Assembly (NCBI RefSeq): GCF_001696535.1
Contig: NZ_MBQE01000003.1
Location: forward strand, 372,001 to 436,000
Source: Stappia indica
GTDB lineage: Bacteria; Pseudomonadota; Alphaproteobacteria; Rhizobiales; Stappiaceae
DNA length: 64,000 bases
Reading direction: 5' to 3'
Shown here: piece after piece, positions 37,407 to 46,185 of the stretch
Numbering within the stretch: position 1 is the stretch's first letter
How the letters are laid out: each line of letters starts with the position of its first letter
Notes under the pieces: generated by a model
Told to the model about the DNA's origin: nothing
The model's database searches: none
What the model saw: the letters and a program-made list of their open reading frames with translations, nothing else
Position numbers and translations under genes: made by a program

Positions 37407-38093
37407 TCAATCGCCGGCGACGAAATAATGCAGCGTGCCGTCCGGTCCGATGCCGACGCGGTAGAAAGTCCAGGCGCCGGTCGCCTCCATGTCGGCGAGA
37501 TCGCCGGAGGTGACGACGCGGTACATCTCCACCTTCTGCTCCCTGGTCAGCCGGGCGAGCGGAATGCGCGAGAAGTACGGCCAGATATACATTTCCTGGG
37601 CCGTGCCCTGGTCGGCATGCACGTAGCCGGTCTCCAGCAGCTCGGTCAGGATCGCCATCACCTCCAGCCCCTCTCCGTCGCCGGAGCTCGCCTTGATGAA
37701 CTCGATCGGGTCATCGGTCTCGCCGAAGGAGAGCGTGGGCATCATCTCGTTGCCCTCCAGCACCATGCGGAAGCGGTCGAGATCGCCGGCATGGGCAGCC
37801 TCCAGCAACTGGGCGCGCGTGCGGGCAACTGCCTTCGGCAGGTCGGCGTCGCCGTATTTCACCTCGGGAAGATTGAGAGGCTGCGCACCATAGGCGCCCG
37901 AAGCGGCGGTGCCCGGCTCCGGCGCGGCAGCAGGCGTCTCCAGCGCGTCGGAGGGGATCTGCGTGGTGTCCGCCGGGGCTTCCTTAGGCGTCACCTGGAT
38001 CCGCTCCGTCTGGACGGTCGCAGCCTCGGCGCTTGCGGACGTGCTGAGCGCAACTGTGAGCAGAAGGGCGGCAAGGGCCGGTCCAGCATGCAT
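37407..38093 (-). CDS. Exported protein of unknown function (228 aa)
   Basis: A 228-residue protein with a Sec signal (MHAGPALAALLLTVALSTSASAEA) and a Pro/Ala/Thr-rich linker, followed by a compact domain that looks conserved (FRMVLEGNEMMPTLSFGE, LLETGYVHADQGTAQEMYIWPYFSRIPL, LHYFVAGD). I cannot name the family. The ATG at 38093 is chosen because AGGA lies nine bases ahead; the ATG at 38102 has it only one base away. It is divergent from the LysE-type exporter. Confidence 0.78.
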   Translation of the reverse strand: MHAGPALAALLLTVALSTSASAEAATVQTERIQVTPKEAPADTTQIPSDALETPAAAPEPGTAASGAYGAQPLNLPEVKYGDADLPKAVARTRAQLLEAAHAGDLDRFRMVLEGNEMMPTLSFGETDDPIEFIKASSGDGEGLEVMAILTELLETGYVHADQGTAQEMYIWPYFSRIPLARLTREQKVEMYRVVTSGDLADMEATGAWTFYRVGIGPDGTLHYFVAGD

Positions 38094-38297
38094 GTCGATC
38101 ATTCCTGTTGTCGAGGCGGGCTCTCGACAGCAGACCCTATACCAAGCCGGGGGAGGGGGAAATCACGCCTTGGCGATGAAACGTCGCATACCGTCCCCGG
38201 ACGGTTTCGCCGGAACGGTTGAGCTTGCCGGGTCAGTTGGTTAGGGATTGTCGGGTGCAGGCTGCGGAGCTGTCCGCTGGCAGAAGGTCGGGAGCTT

Positions 38298-38924
38298 TTG
38301 CAGGAACCCTTGTTCTTTTTCATCGGGCTGGGCATCGGCATCGCCACCAGTGCGCCGGTCGGTCCGGTCAACATCGCGGTGATCCAGCGCGCATTCCGCT
38401 CCGGGCTTGTACCGGGCCTGTGTGCCGGGTTCGGCGCGATGCTGGCGGACGGGATCTACGCCACGTTTGCCGCGTTCGGGGTGACCGCCGTCTCCGATTT
38501 CGTCGAGCAGCACAGCCGGATCATCCAGTCGGTCGGCGGCGTTCTGGTGATTCTCTTCGGTATTCGCATCCTGTTGACGCGACCCCACTTCGAAGCGGGG
38601 GACGACGCGCCGCAAGGGCTGATGTCCGGCCTCGTCGGCGGCTTTGCGATGACCGCCACCAATCCGGGCGTCGTGCTCGGATTTCTGGCGATCTTCGGCA
38701 GTCTTGGTGAGTGGGCGCCGGATCCGGGCAATTACATCGGCGCCGCCACCCTGGTGTTCGGCGTGCTGTCGGGCGCACTGATCTGGTGGATCCTGCTGGC
38801 GTCGCTCGTTTCGCATCTGCGTGAAAGGATGAACGATACCTGGCTCTTGTGGATCAATCGCATCGCCGGCAGCGCACTGTGCGTCTTCGGGCTGGCGATC
38901 TTCGTCCATCTGTATCTTTTGTGA
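38298..38924 (+). CDS. LysE/RhtB family exporter
   Basis: A 208-residue membrane protein with six hydrophobic segments of the LysE/RhtB type that exports amino acids or related small molecules. Typical residues appear in IGLGIGIATSAPVGPVNIAVIQRAF at the N-terminus and in ATNPGVVLGFLAIFG in the middle. The start seems to be a TTG at 38298; a second TTG at 38310 is possible. The substrate is unknown. Confidence 0.86.
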   Translation: MQEPLFFFIGLGIGIATSAPVGPVNIAVIQRAFRSGLVPGLCAGFGAMLADGIYATFAAFGVTAVSDFVEQHSRIIQSVGGVLVILFGIRILLTRPHFEAGDDAPQGLMSGLVGGFAMTATNPGVVLGFLAIFGSLGEWAPDPGNYIGAATLVFGVLSGALIWWILLASLVSHLRERMNDTWLLWINRIAGSALCVFGLAIFVHLYLL

Positions 38925-38951
38925 GGGCGTGCCGGGCACGCCCCCGGGCCG

Positions 38952-39224
38952 TCAGTGCATCGGTTTGAACAGCGTGTAGTCTCCGCGGCGAACCCGCTCG
39001 GGCAAGCCTTCGGCAAGCTGGGCGACCGCTTCCTCGCCGAAGGTGGTGACGAGGTCGACGAAGGCGGTGAAGAGCGCTGCATGGGCGACCGCGGCAGAGT
39101 CCAGACCGTCGGCGACCGCCTCCGCAAACGCATGATCGATATAGCCGAGGGCCATCCGCCGGATGTCTTGATCGGTGACCGGGCCGTCTTCGAACTCGGT
39201 TTCGGTGTTTTCGCTGTCGTGCAT
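38952..39224 (-). CDS. Small unknown protein (90 aa)
   Basis: A 90-residue acidic, all-helical protein (MHDSENTETEFEDGPVTD...AVADGLDSAAVAHAALFTAFVDLV). No signal or membrane segment. I do not recognise it. I chose the ATG at 39224, though the frame is open further upstream. It sits 27 bases from the LysE-type exporter, in the opposite direction. Confidence 0.6.
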   Translation of the reverse strand: MHDSENTETEFEDGPVTDQDIRRMALGYIDHAFAEAVADGLDSAAVAHAALFTAFVDLVTTFGEEAVAQLAEGLPERVRRGDYTLFKPMH

Positions 39225-39367
39225 TTGCGGCTGCCTGATTTTTTGTCGACGCGTCCGGTCGATGCGTCGTGCAGCCCTCACTGTGCGTGAGTCGGAGCGG
39301 GACCGTAAAGAAAAGCTTAAAACCTTCGCTAAATTCCGAAGAATATGGTTAACGCCGCTTCAGGATT

Positions 39368-39796
39368 TCAGCGGTTGTAGCGGGTGGTGACGTTGCGGAT
39401 CAACGCGCCGCCTTCCTCGATATAGCGGGCCAGAGCGGCTTCCGCTGCCGGGGTACATTTGACGTAAACCGATGAAAAGCCCCGATAGCCCTGGTTGAAG
39501 CGTTCGATGAAGCGGCGCCGGCGCTCATCGTCCTGCACCTCCGCATCCAGCAGGGACTCCATCTCGTCGCGCCACACGCTGCCGTCGGGCGAGCCGCAGA
39601 GGGGACGGAGGTAATGCAGGGCGCCGAGGATTTCGGAGAGCCGCATCAGCTCGACCTCGTATGGGGGATCCTCCGCCCGGGCCGGAACCTGTGCCGCAGC
39701 GGACTGCAGCGCGGCGGCCGGCAGCTGGAGCGCGAGCGCCAGTGCGAGCGGCAACATGCTGAGGGGATGCCGAAGCGGGCGGAACGGTCGTTTCAT
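39368..39796 (-). CDS. TIGR02301-family exported protein
   Basis: A 142-residue protein with a signal peptide (LPLALALALQLPAAALQSAAAQ) and a mature helical domain with the TIGR02301 pattern: MRLSEILGALHYLRPLCG, WRDEMESLL, RRRFIERFNQGYRGF and a conserved Cys in VKCTPAAEAAL. The family is found mainly in Hyphomicrobiales and is of unknown function. Start at 39796. It supports the assignment of the host. Confidence 0.86.
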   Translation of the reverse strand: MKRPFRPLRHPLSMLPLALALALQLPAAALQSAAAQVPARAEDPPYEVELMRLSEILGALHYLRPLCGSPDGSVWRDEMESLLDAEVQDDERRRRFIERFNQGYRGFSSVYVKCTPAAEAALARYIEEGGALIRNVTTRYNR

Positions 39797-39863
39797 GGCC
39801 GGCAAGATGCGCTGTCCGCTGCTGTTCCGCAAGGGGAGGCGGGCCCAGACTTTTGCGCAGGAT

Positions 39864-40286
39864 TCACGCACACGTGCGGCCGGCCAGGCGCAGGACACGG
39901 GCGGCCGTTCCCGGCGTCATGAGCAGCTCGCCGAGAGAAGCGGGGTCGCAGAATGCCGCGTCGGCTGCATCGTCGCCGGCCACCAGCTCCCCCCGCGGCG
40001 CCGAGCCCCGAAACACGGCAATGACGAAATGCCGCCCCGGTGCGGCCTCTTCGGGAAGCAGTTCGGCGAGTTCCATGGGCACGGGATCGAGGTCCGCCGA
40101 CAGGCCCGTCTCCTCGAAGAGCTCGCGCGCCGCGCCGTCGCGAAGCCGCTCTCCAAACTCCACCGACCCGCCAGGTAGGCTCCAGTAGCCGGCGAAGGGC
40201 TCCTTGCCGCGTTTCACCAGCAGGACCTTGTCTTCATGCCGAAGGAAAACGCTGACGCCGAGGCGGGGATGGTTCGAATCGCTCAT
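39864..40286 (-). CDS. NUDIX hydrolase
   Basis: A 140-residue NUDIX hydrolase. The box G-x5-E-x7-RE-x-x-EE-x-G is intact, from [23 protein letters not shown]. The preceding [13 protein letters not shown] and N-terminal [20 protein letters not shown] are those of ADP-ribose pyrophosphatase-like and MutT-like members; the substrate is open. A 12-bp tandem repeat (AAGATGTACCGG) lies 33 bases upstream of the start. Confidence 0.88.
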   Translation of the reverse strand: MSDSNHPRLGVSVFLRHEDKVLLVKRGKEPFAGYWSLPGGSVEFGERLRDGAARELFEETGLSADLDPVPMELAELLPEEAAPGRHFVIAVFRGSAPRGELVAGDDAADAAFCDPASLGELLMTPGTAARVLRLAGRTCA

Positions 40287-40318
40287 GGCCGAAGCATGCC
40301 ACGGCGCGGCGATACGGC

Positions 40319-40343
40319 AAGATGTACCGGGAAGATGTACCGG
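40319..40343. repeat. Two tandem copies of AAGATGTACCGG
   Basis: Two identical 12-base units, one base apart, lie between the leftward NUDIX gene and the upstream unknown gene, probably as slippage or a small regulatory tandem. Confidence 0.75.
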
Positions 40344-40355
40344 CAGGGGAAGGGA

Positions 40356-40862
40356 TCAGGCGAAAAGCGCGTCGATGGAGGCTTGCGAGTCGGTCTCGGC
40401 GACGCTCGCCGGATCGAGATGGCCATGGATGATCGCGCTGGCCGTGGCGATCAGCGGCTTGACCTCCTCCACGGTTTGACGGGCGATGACCGGCGCTATG
40501 GCGGTGATGTCGTCGCTCTCGCGCAGGCGCCCCTGCTTTTCGCAAACGGCGGTGTCGAGCGTTGCCACGACGTCCTTCAATGCCTTGCGCACGGCTGCCG
40601 GCGCCGCCCGAAAGGCGTCGACCGCAAGGTGCTTCTCGGCGAAGTTCGACGCCTCGAAATGCTGTTCGTAGCTGAGCGGCTGCCAGTCCAGGACGTCTTC
40701 CGCGCAATCCGGCATGTCGGGGAGCATTTCGAGCAGCATGACTACCTCATTGAAATGATTGAGGTAGTCGGTCGCAAGCCCGGTGCGGGGATTGATGTTC
40801 GCCGCAGCCAGCCTGTCGGCCGAAAGATGCCCTTCTCCCAATGTCGGTTCCGCGAGGGTCAT
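40356..40862 (-). CDS. Unknown protein (168 aa)
   Basis: A 168-residue, soluble, mostly helical acidic protein (LNHFNEVVMLLEMLPDMPDC...AEDVLDWQPLSYEQHFEASNFAEK). No family I can name. AAAGGA six bases before the ATG at 40862 is a strong ribosome site. It is divergent from the SRAP gene (130 bases away), so the two may share control. Confidence 0.72.
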   Translation of the reverse strand: MTLAEPTLGEGHLSADRLAAANINPRTGLATDYLNHFNEVVMLLEMLPDMPDCAEDVLDWQPLSYEQHFEASNFAEKHLAVDAFRAAPAAVRKALKDVVATLDTAVCEKQGRLRESDDITAIAPVIARQTVEEVKPLIATASAIIHGHLDPASVAETDSQASIDALFA

Positions 40863-40991
40863 TTGACGTCCTTTGACGATCCAGTCCTGGCAGTCTTAAG
40901 TGCTCCGGGTTTCAATTTGCCTAATTACGCGAATACGATAACAACCCCGTCGCCCCCCGGAGCAAGGGCAAGCCAGCAAGGACGAGACTTC

Positions 40992-41741
40992 ATGTGCGGC
41001 CGGTTCGCCCTGAAAGCCACCGAAGAGGAGCTGCGAAATGTATTCGGGTATCTGGGGGATGCCCCCGGTGCCGAAGGTATGCCGCCGCGCTTCAACATCG
41101 CGCCGACCCAGCCGATCGCGACCATCCGCCAGGCCCACGGGGCGCGGCGCTTCGCGCTCGTGCGTTGGGGGCTGGTGCCGGGCTGGGTGAAAGATCCCTC
41201 CGCGTTTTCGCTGCTGATCAATGCAAGGGCCGAGACGGTGGCCGAGAAGCCGTCCTTCAGGGGGGCGATTCGCCATCGGCGCTGCCTCGTTCCGGCCAGC
41301 GGTTATTATGAGTGGCACCGCCCGTCCGACGGCTCGAAGCAGCCGTGGTATATCAGGCCGCGTGACGGCAAATTGGTCGCGCTCGCCGGACTGTGGGAGG
41401 AATGGTGCGATCCGGATGGCGGCGAGATCGAGACGGGAGCGCTGCTTACCGTTGCCGCCAATGCCTCGCTCGCGCCGATCCACCACCGTATGCCGGCGGT
41501 CATCGCGCCGGAGGATTTCGACACCTGGCTCGATGTCGGCGGCACTTCGGTGAAGGAGGCGCTCGCGCTGTTGCGCCCCGCCCCGGACGGCTTTTTCGAA
41601 GCCGTGCCGGTATCCCAGCGGGTCAATTCCGCGCGCGACGACGACGAGGCGTTGACGGATCAGGTGGCGATGCAGGAGATGCCGGCCGCAGAGCGCGCGC
41701 AGCCGGCCGGGCGCGATGCCGGCCAGCTCGATCTGTTTTGA
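40992..41741 (+). CDS. SOS-response-associated peptidase (SRAP, YedK/HMCES-like)
   Basis: A 249-residue SRAP protein that forms a covalent thiazolidine link with abasic sites in single-stranded DNA. The key residues are present: Cys2 after Met cleavage (MCGRFALKA), Asn in PRFNIAPTQ, Glu in SGYYEWHR, and His in HHRMPAVI. The ATG at 40992 is fixed by the catalytic Cys. It ends 19 bases from the convergent FAD-enzyme gene. Confidence 0.93.
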   Translation: MCGRFALKATEEELRNVFGYLGDAPGAEGMPPRFNIAPTQPIATIRQAHGARRFALVRWGLVPGWVKDPSAFSLLINARAETVAEKPSFRGAIRHRRCLVPASGYYEWHRPSDGSKQPWYIRPRDGKLVALAGLWEEWCDPDGGEIETGALLTVAANASLAPIHHRMPAVIAPEDFDTWLDVGGTSVKEALALLRPAPDGFFEAVPVSQRVNSARDDDEALTDQVAMQEMPAAERAQPAGRDAGQLDLF

Positions 41742-41760
41742 CCCTCGACGTGACCCGGAC

Positions 41761-43185
41761 TTAGAGCACCCGCCCGGGGTTGAGCGTGTTGTTGGGGTCG
41801 AAGGCGGCCTTGATGCGCCGCATCAGGTCCATTTCGACCGGGCTCTTCACCTCGCCGAGAAGATCGCGCTTCAGCCGGCCGATGCCGTGTTCGGCCGAAA
41901 TCGATCCGCCGAACTTCAGCACGATGCCGTGGACGAGTTCGTTCATCTCGTCCCAGCGCGCGAGGAAGGCCGCCTTGTCGGCGCCCACCGGCTGGCTGAC
42001 GTTGAAGTGGATGTTGCCGTCGCCCATGTGGCCGAAGGGGACGGGCCGGCAGTCCGGCACCATCTTCTCGACGGCGGCGATCGCTTCCGACAGGAATGCG
42101 GGGACGCTGGCGACCGGCACTGAAACGTCGTGCTTGATCGATCCGCCTTCCTCGCGCTGGACCTCGGACATGCCGTGGCGCAGATGCCAGAAGGCAGCAG
42201 CCTGCGCGACCGATTCGGCAAGCGCGGCGTCCTCGACCAGTCCAGCCTCGTAGGCTTCGCCGAGAATGGTCTCCATCAGGGTGCGTGTCGGGTTTTCGCC
42301 GTCCTCGCCTTCCGTGCCCGAGGACAGCTCCATCAGAACGTACCAGGGAGAGGGGGCCTGCAGCGGATCGCGGGCACCGGTCAGATGACGGACAGAAAAC
42401 TCCAGGCCGACCCGCGGCATCAGCTCGAAGCCGGTCAGCATGGCGCCGGCGCGGGCGCGGGCGCGGGTGAACAGCTCCAGCGCATCTCCCGGCGACGCCA
42501 GTCCGACGAAGGCGACGTCCTGTGCCCGCGGCCGTGGATAAAGCTTCAGGACGGCCGCCGTGATGACCCCGAGAGTGCCCTCGGAACCGATAAATAATTG
42601 TTTCAGATCGTAACCGGTGTTGTCCTTGCGAAGGCCTCTCAGGCCCTCCACGACGCGCCCGTCGGGCAGCACGACTTCCAGTCCGAGAACGAGGTCGCGG
42701 GTGTTGCCGTAGGCCAGCACGGCGGTGCCGCCGGCATTGGTGGCGATGTTGCCGCCGATCTGGCAAGACCCCTGGGAGCCCAGCGTCAGGGGGAACAGAC
42801 GCTCCACCTCGTCCGCCGCATCGTGGATCGCCTGCAGCGTACAGCCGGCCTCGACGGTCATCGTGTAGCCCTGTGCGTCGACCTCGCGGAGGCGATTGAG
42901 ACGGCCCAGGCTGAGTACGATTTCCCTAGCGGAATCATTGGGAATTTGTCCGCCGACGAGGCCGGTGTTGCCGCCTTGCGGCACGATCTTGAGGCCGGTG
43001 CGGTCGGCATGGGCGAGGATCGCCGACACTTCCTCCCGCGTGCCCGGACGCAGCACGAGAGGGGTCTCGCCCTGATACAGGTCGCGCCACTCGCGCAGGT
43101 ACGGCGCCATGTCGGCAGGGTCGGTCAGCGCATTGCGCGGTCCGACGATATCGACGAGCGGGGAGAGGAGGCTTGATTCGGGCAT
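41761..43185 (-). CDS. FAD-binding 2-hydroxyacid dehydrogenase (D-2HGDH-like)
   Basis: A 474-residue VAO/GlcD-type flavoenzyme. The FAD-binding loop PQGGNTGLVGG and IGSEGTLGVITAA are present, with the substrate-site HMGDGNIHFN and EHGIGRLKRDLL near the C-terminus, as in D-2-hydroxyglutarate, D-lactate or glycolate dehydrogenases. The exact hydroxyacid is not clear; D-2-hydroxyglutarate or a related acid is most likely. An ATG at 43200 would add five residues. It faces away from fabI. Confidence 0.88.
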   Translation of the reverse strand: MPESSLLSPLVDIVGPRNALTDPADMAPYLREWRDLYQGETPLVLRPGTREEVSAILAHADRTGLKIVPQGGNTGLVGGQIPNDSAREIVLSLGRLNRLREVDAQGYTMTVEAGCTLQAIHDAADEVERLFPLTLGSQGSCQIGGNIATNAGGTAVLAYGNTRDLVLGLEVVLPDGRVVEGLRGLRKDNTGYDLKQLFIGSEGTLGVITAAVLKLYPRPRAQDVAFVGLASPGDALELFTRARARAGAMLTGFELMPRVGLEFSVRHLTGARDPLQAPSPWYVLMELSSGTEGEDGENPTRTLMETILGEAYEAGLVEDAALAESVAQAAAFWHLRHGMSEVQREEGGSIKHDVSVPVASVPAFLSEAIAAVEKMVPDCRPVPFGHMGDGNIHFNVSQPVGADKAAFLARWDEMNELVHGIVLKFGGSISAEHGIGRLKRDLLGEVKSPVEMDLMRRIKAAFDPNNTLNPGRVL

Positions 43186-43410
43186 GGGCTGGACCGGCAT
43201 GATGGAAACGGGGAGAGCGGAAATTCCGGCGGTCACGCATATCACATTTTGCGGGGCAGTCGACGCGGGACAGGCAATGGCCAGTGGCTTGAAGCAGTTG
43301 GGGGCCTGTGCCATAGGAACCGTCCCGGACTGCCGGTTGTGGTGCGGGGGCGGTTGGCGTTCGGCCTGTGTGGCGACCGCTGCATGTATGGACTTGCTGG
43401 AGACGTAAGC

Positions 43411-44229
43411 ATGGCGATGACGCAGGGACTGATGGCTGGAAAGCGCGGCCTTATCATGGGTGTCGCGAACAATCGGTCCATCGCTTGGGGGATCGCCAAG
43501 GCGCTCGCCGATGCGGGAGCCGAAATTGCCCTTACCTATCAGGGTGATGCGCTGCGCAAGCGCGTCGAGCCGCTGGCCAACGAGCTCGGCGCACAGGTTG
43601 TCGGACATTGCGATGTGCTGGACGAGTCCACCATCGACGACGTCTTTGCCCGTATCGAGAAGATGTGGGGCAAGATCGACTTCCTCGTCCACGCGGTAGC
43701 CTTCTCCGACAAGGACGAGCTGACCGGCCGCTATGTCGATACGTCTGCGGACAACTTCCGCAACACGATGCAGATCTCCTGCTACTCGTTCACCTCCGTC
43801 GCCCAGCGCGCCGAGAAGCTGATGACCGACGGCGGCTCCATGCTGACCCTCACCTATTACGGTGCCGAGAAGGTCATGCCGCACTACAACGTCATGGGCG
43901 TCGCCAAGGCAGCGCTCGAGGCGAGCGTGCGCTATCTCGCCGTCGACCTCGGCAAGGCCGCCATTCGCGTGAACGCCATTTCCGCCGGCCCGATCAAGAC
44001 GCTGGCCGCTTCCGGCATCGGCGACTTCCGCTATATCCTCAAGTGGAACGAGTACAACGCGCCGCTGCGCCGCACCGTCACCATCGAGGAGGTCGGCGAC
44101 GCCGCCCTGTTCCTGCTGTCCGATCTCGGACGCGGCGTGACCGGCGAAATCCAGCATGTCGATTGTGGCTACCACATTGTCGGCATGAAGTCGGTGGACG
44201 CTCCCGACATCTCGGTGGTCAAGGACTGA
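43411..44229 (+). CDS. fabI: Enoyl-[acyl-carrier-protein] reductase
   Basis: A 272-residue FabI, the final reductase of each fatty acid elongation cycle, and the usual target of triclosan. NADH-binding GLIMGVANNRSIAWGIAKAL, the Tyr-x6-Lys active pair in HYNVMGVAKAAL and RVNAISAGPIKTLA are clear. The ATG at 43411 gives the usual short N-terminus. It is followed 97 bases later by a histidine phosphatase gene, a common order in Hyphomicrobiales. Confidence 0.96.
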   Translation: MAMTQGLMAGKRGLIMGVANNRSIAWGIAKALADAGAEIALTYQGDALRKRVEPLANELGAQVVGHCDVLDESTIDDVFARIEKMWGKIDFLVHAVAFSDKDELTGRYVDTSADNFRNTMQISCYSFTSVAQRAEKLMTDGGSMLTLTYYGAEKVMPHYNVMGVAKAALEASVRYLAVDLGKAAIRVNAISAGPIKTLAASGIGDFRYILKWNEYNAPLRRTVTIEEVGDAALFLLSDLGRGVTGEIQHVDCGYHIVGMKSVDAPDISVVKD

Positions 44230-44326
44230 CCTTTTCCGAACAAACGCAAGAGTGCCGCCATGCGGCGAGGGCCTGCCAAGGGGGGCAGGCAGCCGTTCGC
44301 CGTCGCGTCGCGTCTTCGGAGGTACG

Positions 44327-44953
44327 ATGAGCAATGCCGGTGCGGGTGCGTCCCGCTTCTTTCCCCCTTTCCTGGTCTTCATCCGCCATGGGCAGACGGA
44401 CTGGAATGCTGAAGGACGCATGCAGGGCCAGCGGGACATTCCGCTGAACGATACGGGGCGCGGCCAGGCCAGGCGCAATGGCGCCGCCCTTCGGGACTAC
44501 CTGAAGGAACGGGACATCGCCCTCGACGACCTGTCCTATTTCGTCTCCCCGCTGTCACGGGCAGTCGAGACGATGGAGCTGGTGTGCGGCGAACTCGGCC
44601 TGTCGATGGATCTGTGTCAGCGCGACGAGCGGCTGCGGGAGATCACCTTCGGGGCCTGGGAAGGCTACACCATCCCGGAACTGGCGGAGCAGACACCCGA
44701 GCTGACCGCGGCAAGGAAGGCCGACAAGTGGGGCTTCGTGCCGCCGGAAGGCGAGAGCTACCGCATGCTGGCGAGCCGCATCGACGCATGGCTGGCGACG
44801 GTCACGCGGCCCGCCGTCGTGGTCTCCCACGGCGGCGTGATGCGCGTGTTGCAGGGGCGCCTGCTGTCGGTGCCGCAGCCGGAAATTCCGACACTCGACA
44901 CCCCGCAGGACCGCTTCCTCGTCTGGAAGGATGGGGAACTGGAATGGGTCTGA
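44327..44953 (+). CDS. Histidine phosphatase family protein
   Basis: A 208-residue phosphoglycerate-mutase-like phosphatase. The active RHG motif is in FIRHGQTDWNAEGRMQG; the second His is in VVSHGGVMRVLQG; the conserved PLSRAVETMELV and EITFGAWEGYT fit the family. The substrate is unknown. The stop codon lies in a hairpin that also contains the stop of the convergent DUF1344 gene. Start at 44327. Confidence 0.9.
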   Translation: MSNAGAGASRFFPPFLVFIRHGQTDWNAEGRMQGQRDIPLNDTGRGQARRNGAALRDYLKERDIALDDLSYFVSPLSRAVETMELVCGELGLSMDLCQRDERLREITFGAWEGYTIPELAEQTPELTAARKADKWGFVPPEGESYRMLASRIDAWLATVTRPAVVVSHGGVMRVLQGRLLSVPQPEIPTLDTPQDRFLVWKDGELEWV

Positions 44954-44970
44954 CCGCCTGACGCGGTCAG
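44950..44970. terminator. Hairpin holding two stop codons
   Basis: CTGACCGC (44950-44957) pairs with GCGGTCAG (44963-44970) around CTGAC. The left arm contains the TGA of the phosphatase and the right arm the TGA of the convergent DUF1344 gene. Confidence 0.6.
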
Positions 44971-45227
44971 TCCAGGATCTGGACGTCGGTCAGCATGCGA
45001 TTGCTGGTGGATTCGTCATAGAAAACCAGCACCCGCATGCCCGGCTTCAGGTCGTCGACGAAGAAGTCGACCGGGATCGAGTAGGTCTGGCCGTCGGACA
45101 GTACCATCACGGAGGCATCCGGGCGGATCTCTACGATCGTCGCCTCAACCTCGCCTGCCAATGCGGCCGCCGTTCCGGCGATCGTCAGCATGATGGCGGC
45201 AAGGGTCATCTGCAGCATGCGTTTCAT
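44967..45227 (-). CDS. DUF1344 exported protein
   Basis: An 86-residue protein with a signal peptide (MKRMLQMTLAAIMLTIAGTAAALA) and a short beta domain (VEATIVEIRPDASVMVLSDGQTYSIPVDFFVDDLKPGMRVLVFYD) typical of DUF1344. The function is unknown; the family is common in Hyphomicrobiales. Start at 45227. Confidence 0.85.
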   Translation of the reverse strand: MKRMLQMTLAAIMLTIAGTAAALAGEVEATIVEIRPDASVMVLSDGQTYSIPVDFFVDDLKPGMRVLVFYDESTSNRMLTDVQILD

Positions 45228-45587
45228 CGTGGTCTCCGTGGAGCCGCTTGTTTGGCTCGGAGCAGGATCGAACAAAACCCGGGCTCTGGCGTCAAGTGGG
45301 GATCGGCAGAAGCTCAGGCGCAAGTTGCTGGTTCATCGGGGATTTGGGCGGCGATGCACGGTCTGCCATAGGGCCGACGGCGGCGCCCGAGCCTGGATGC
45401 GACCGGCGAGCAGAGCGGGTGGTAAGGGGCAAGCGTGGCCTTTCGATGGCGGGCCTCTCCGCTGAGAAAGGGGTGCTGGGAGGCAACAACACGTCTCGTA
45501 CGCCCGAACCCGCGGCGGCACATTTTTCAGCCAGGCCTTGCCGAAAGATCGCGCGCGACCTATATCGATCGGGACAGGAGATGCGAG

Positions 45588-46046
45588 ATGGCCAGCGACA
45601 CCACACGTAACGACCAGACGACCTGCGGCCTGCCGGAAGAGATGCTGTGCTTTTCCGTCTATGCGGCCTCGCACGCGTTCAATCACTTGTATCGCAAGGC
45701 GCTCGCCGATCTGGGCCTGACCTATCCGCAATATCTGGTGATGGTGCTGCTGTGGCAGGCCGACAACCGGATGGTGAAGGATATCGGCCGCCACATGGAT
45801 CTGGAATCCAACACGCTGACACCGCTTCTCAAGCGGCTCGAGGTGCTGGGCTTCATTCGTCGTTCGCGGGATGCGGAGGACGAGCGTGTCGTACGCGTTC
45901 AGTTGACCCCGAAAGGGCGCGAACTGGAGCAGGCTGCGCGCTCGGTGCCCGAGTGTATTGCCGCGGCCGTCGATCTCGACGCGGACGAGGCGCGGGACCT
46001 GTCCCGACGGCTCAACGAATTGCGTTTGCGCTTGCTGAAAGCCTGA
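45588..46046 (+). CDS. MarR-family regulator, OhrR type
   Basis: A 152-residue redox-sensing MarR regulator of the OhrR class. Cys21 in EEMLCFSVYAAS is the peroxide-sensing residue, and Cys123 in SVPECIAAAV could be the second cysteine of two-Cys OhrR proteins, which form an intersubunit disulfide. DNA binding lies in DIGRHMDLESNTLTPLLKRLEVLGFIRR. OhrR usually controls ohr, an organic hydroperoxide reductase, but no ohr gene is within this window. Start at 45588 (MASDTT). Confidence 0.86.
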   Translation: MASDTTRNDQTTCGLPEEMLCFSVYAASHAFNHLYRKALADLGLTYPQYLVMVLLWQADNRMVKDIGRHMDLESNTLTPLLKRLEVLGFIRRSRDAEDERVVRVQLTPKGRELEQAARSVPECIAAAVDLDADEARDLSRRLNELRLRLLKA

Positions 46047-46185
46047 CGGCGCGGATTGCCCGCCGGCTTTCGTCTTTTCCTGCAGGTTTCAGGTCTGCCC
46101 GCGCTATCGCCAGCGCGCGGGGCGCGGCGCCTTGCGCCTCTCGTGCGGCTGGCGGACACTGGGTACGGGGCGAAATGGTGGTGCC

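Noticed and set aside
40261-40285. GGTTCGAATC resembling a tRNA T-loop
   Set aside because: It lies in the first codons of the NUDIX gene, and no acceptor or anticodon stem can be built. I found no tRNA gene elsewhere in the window.
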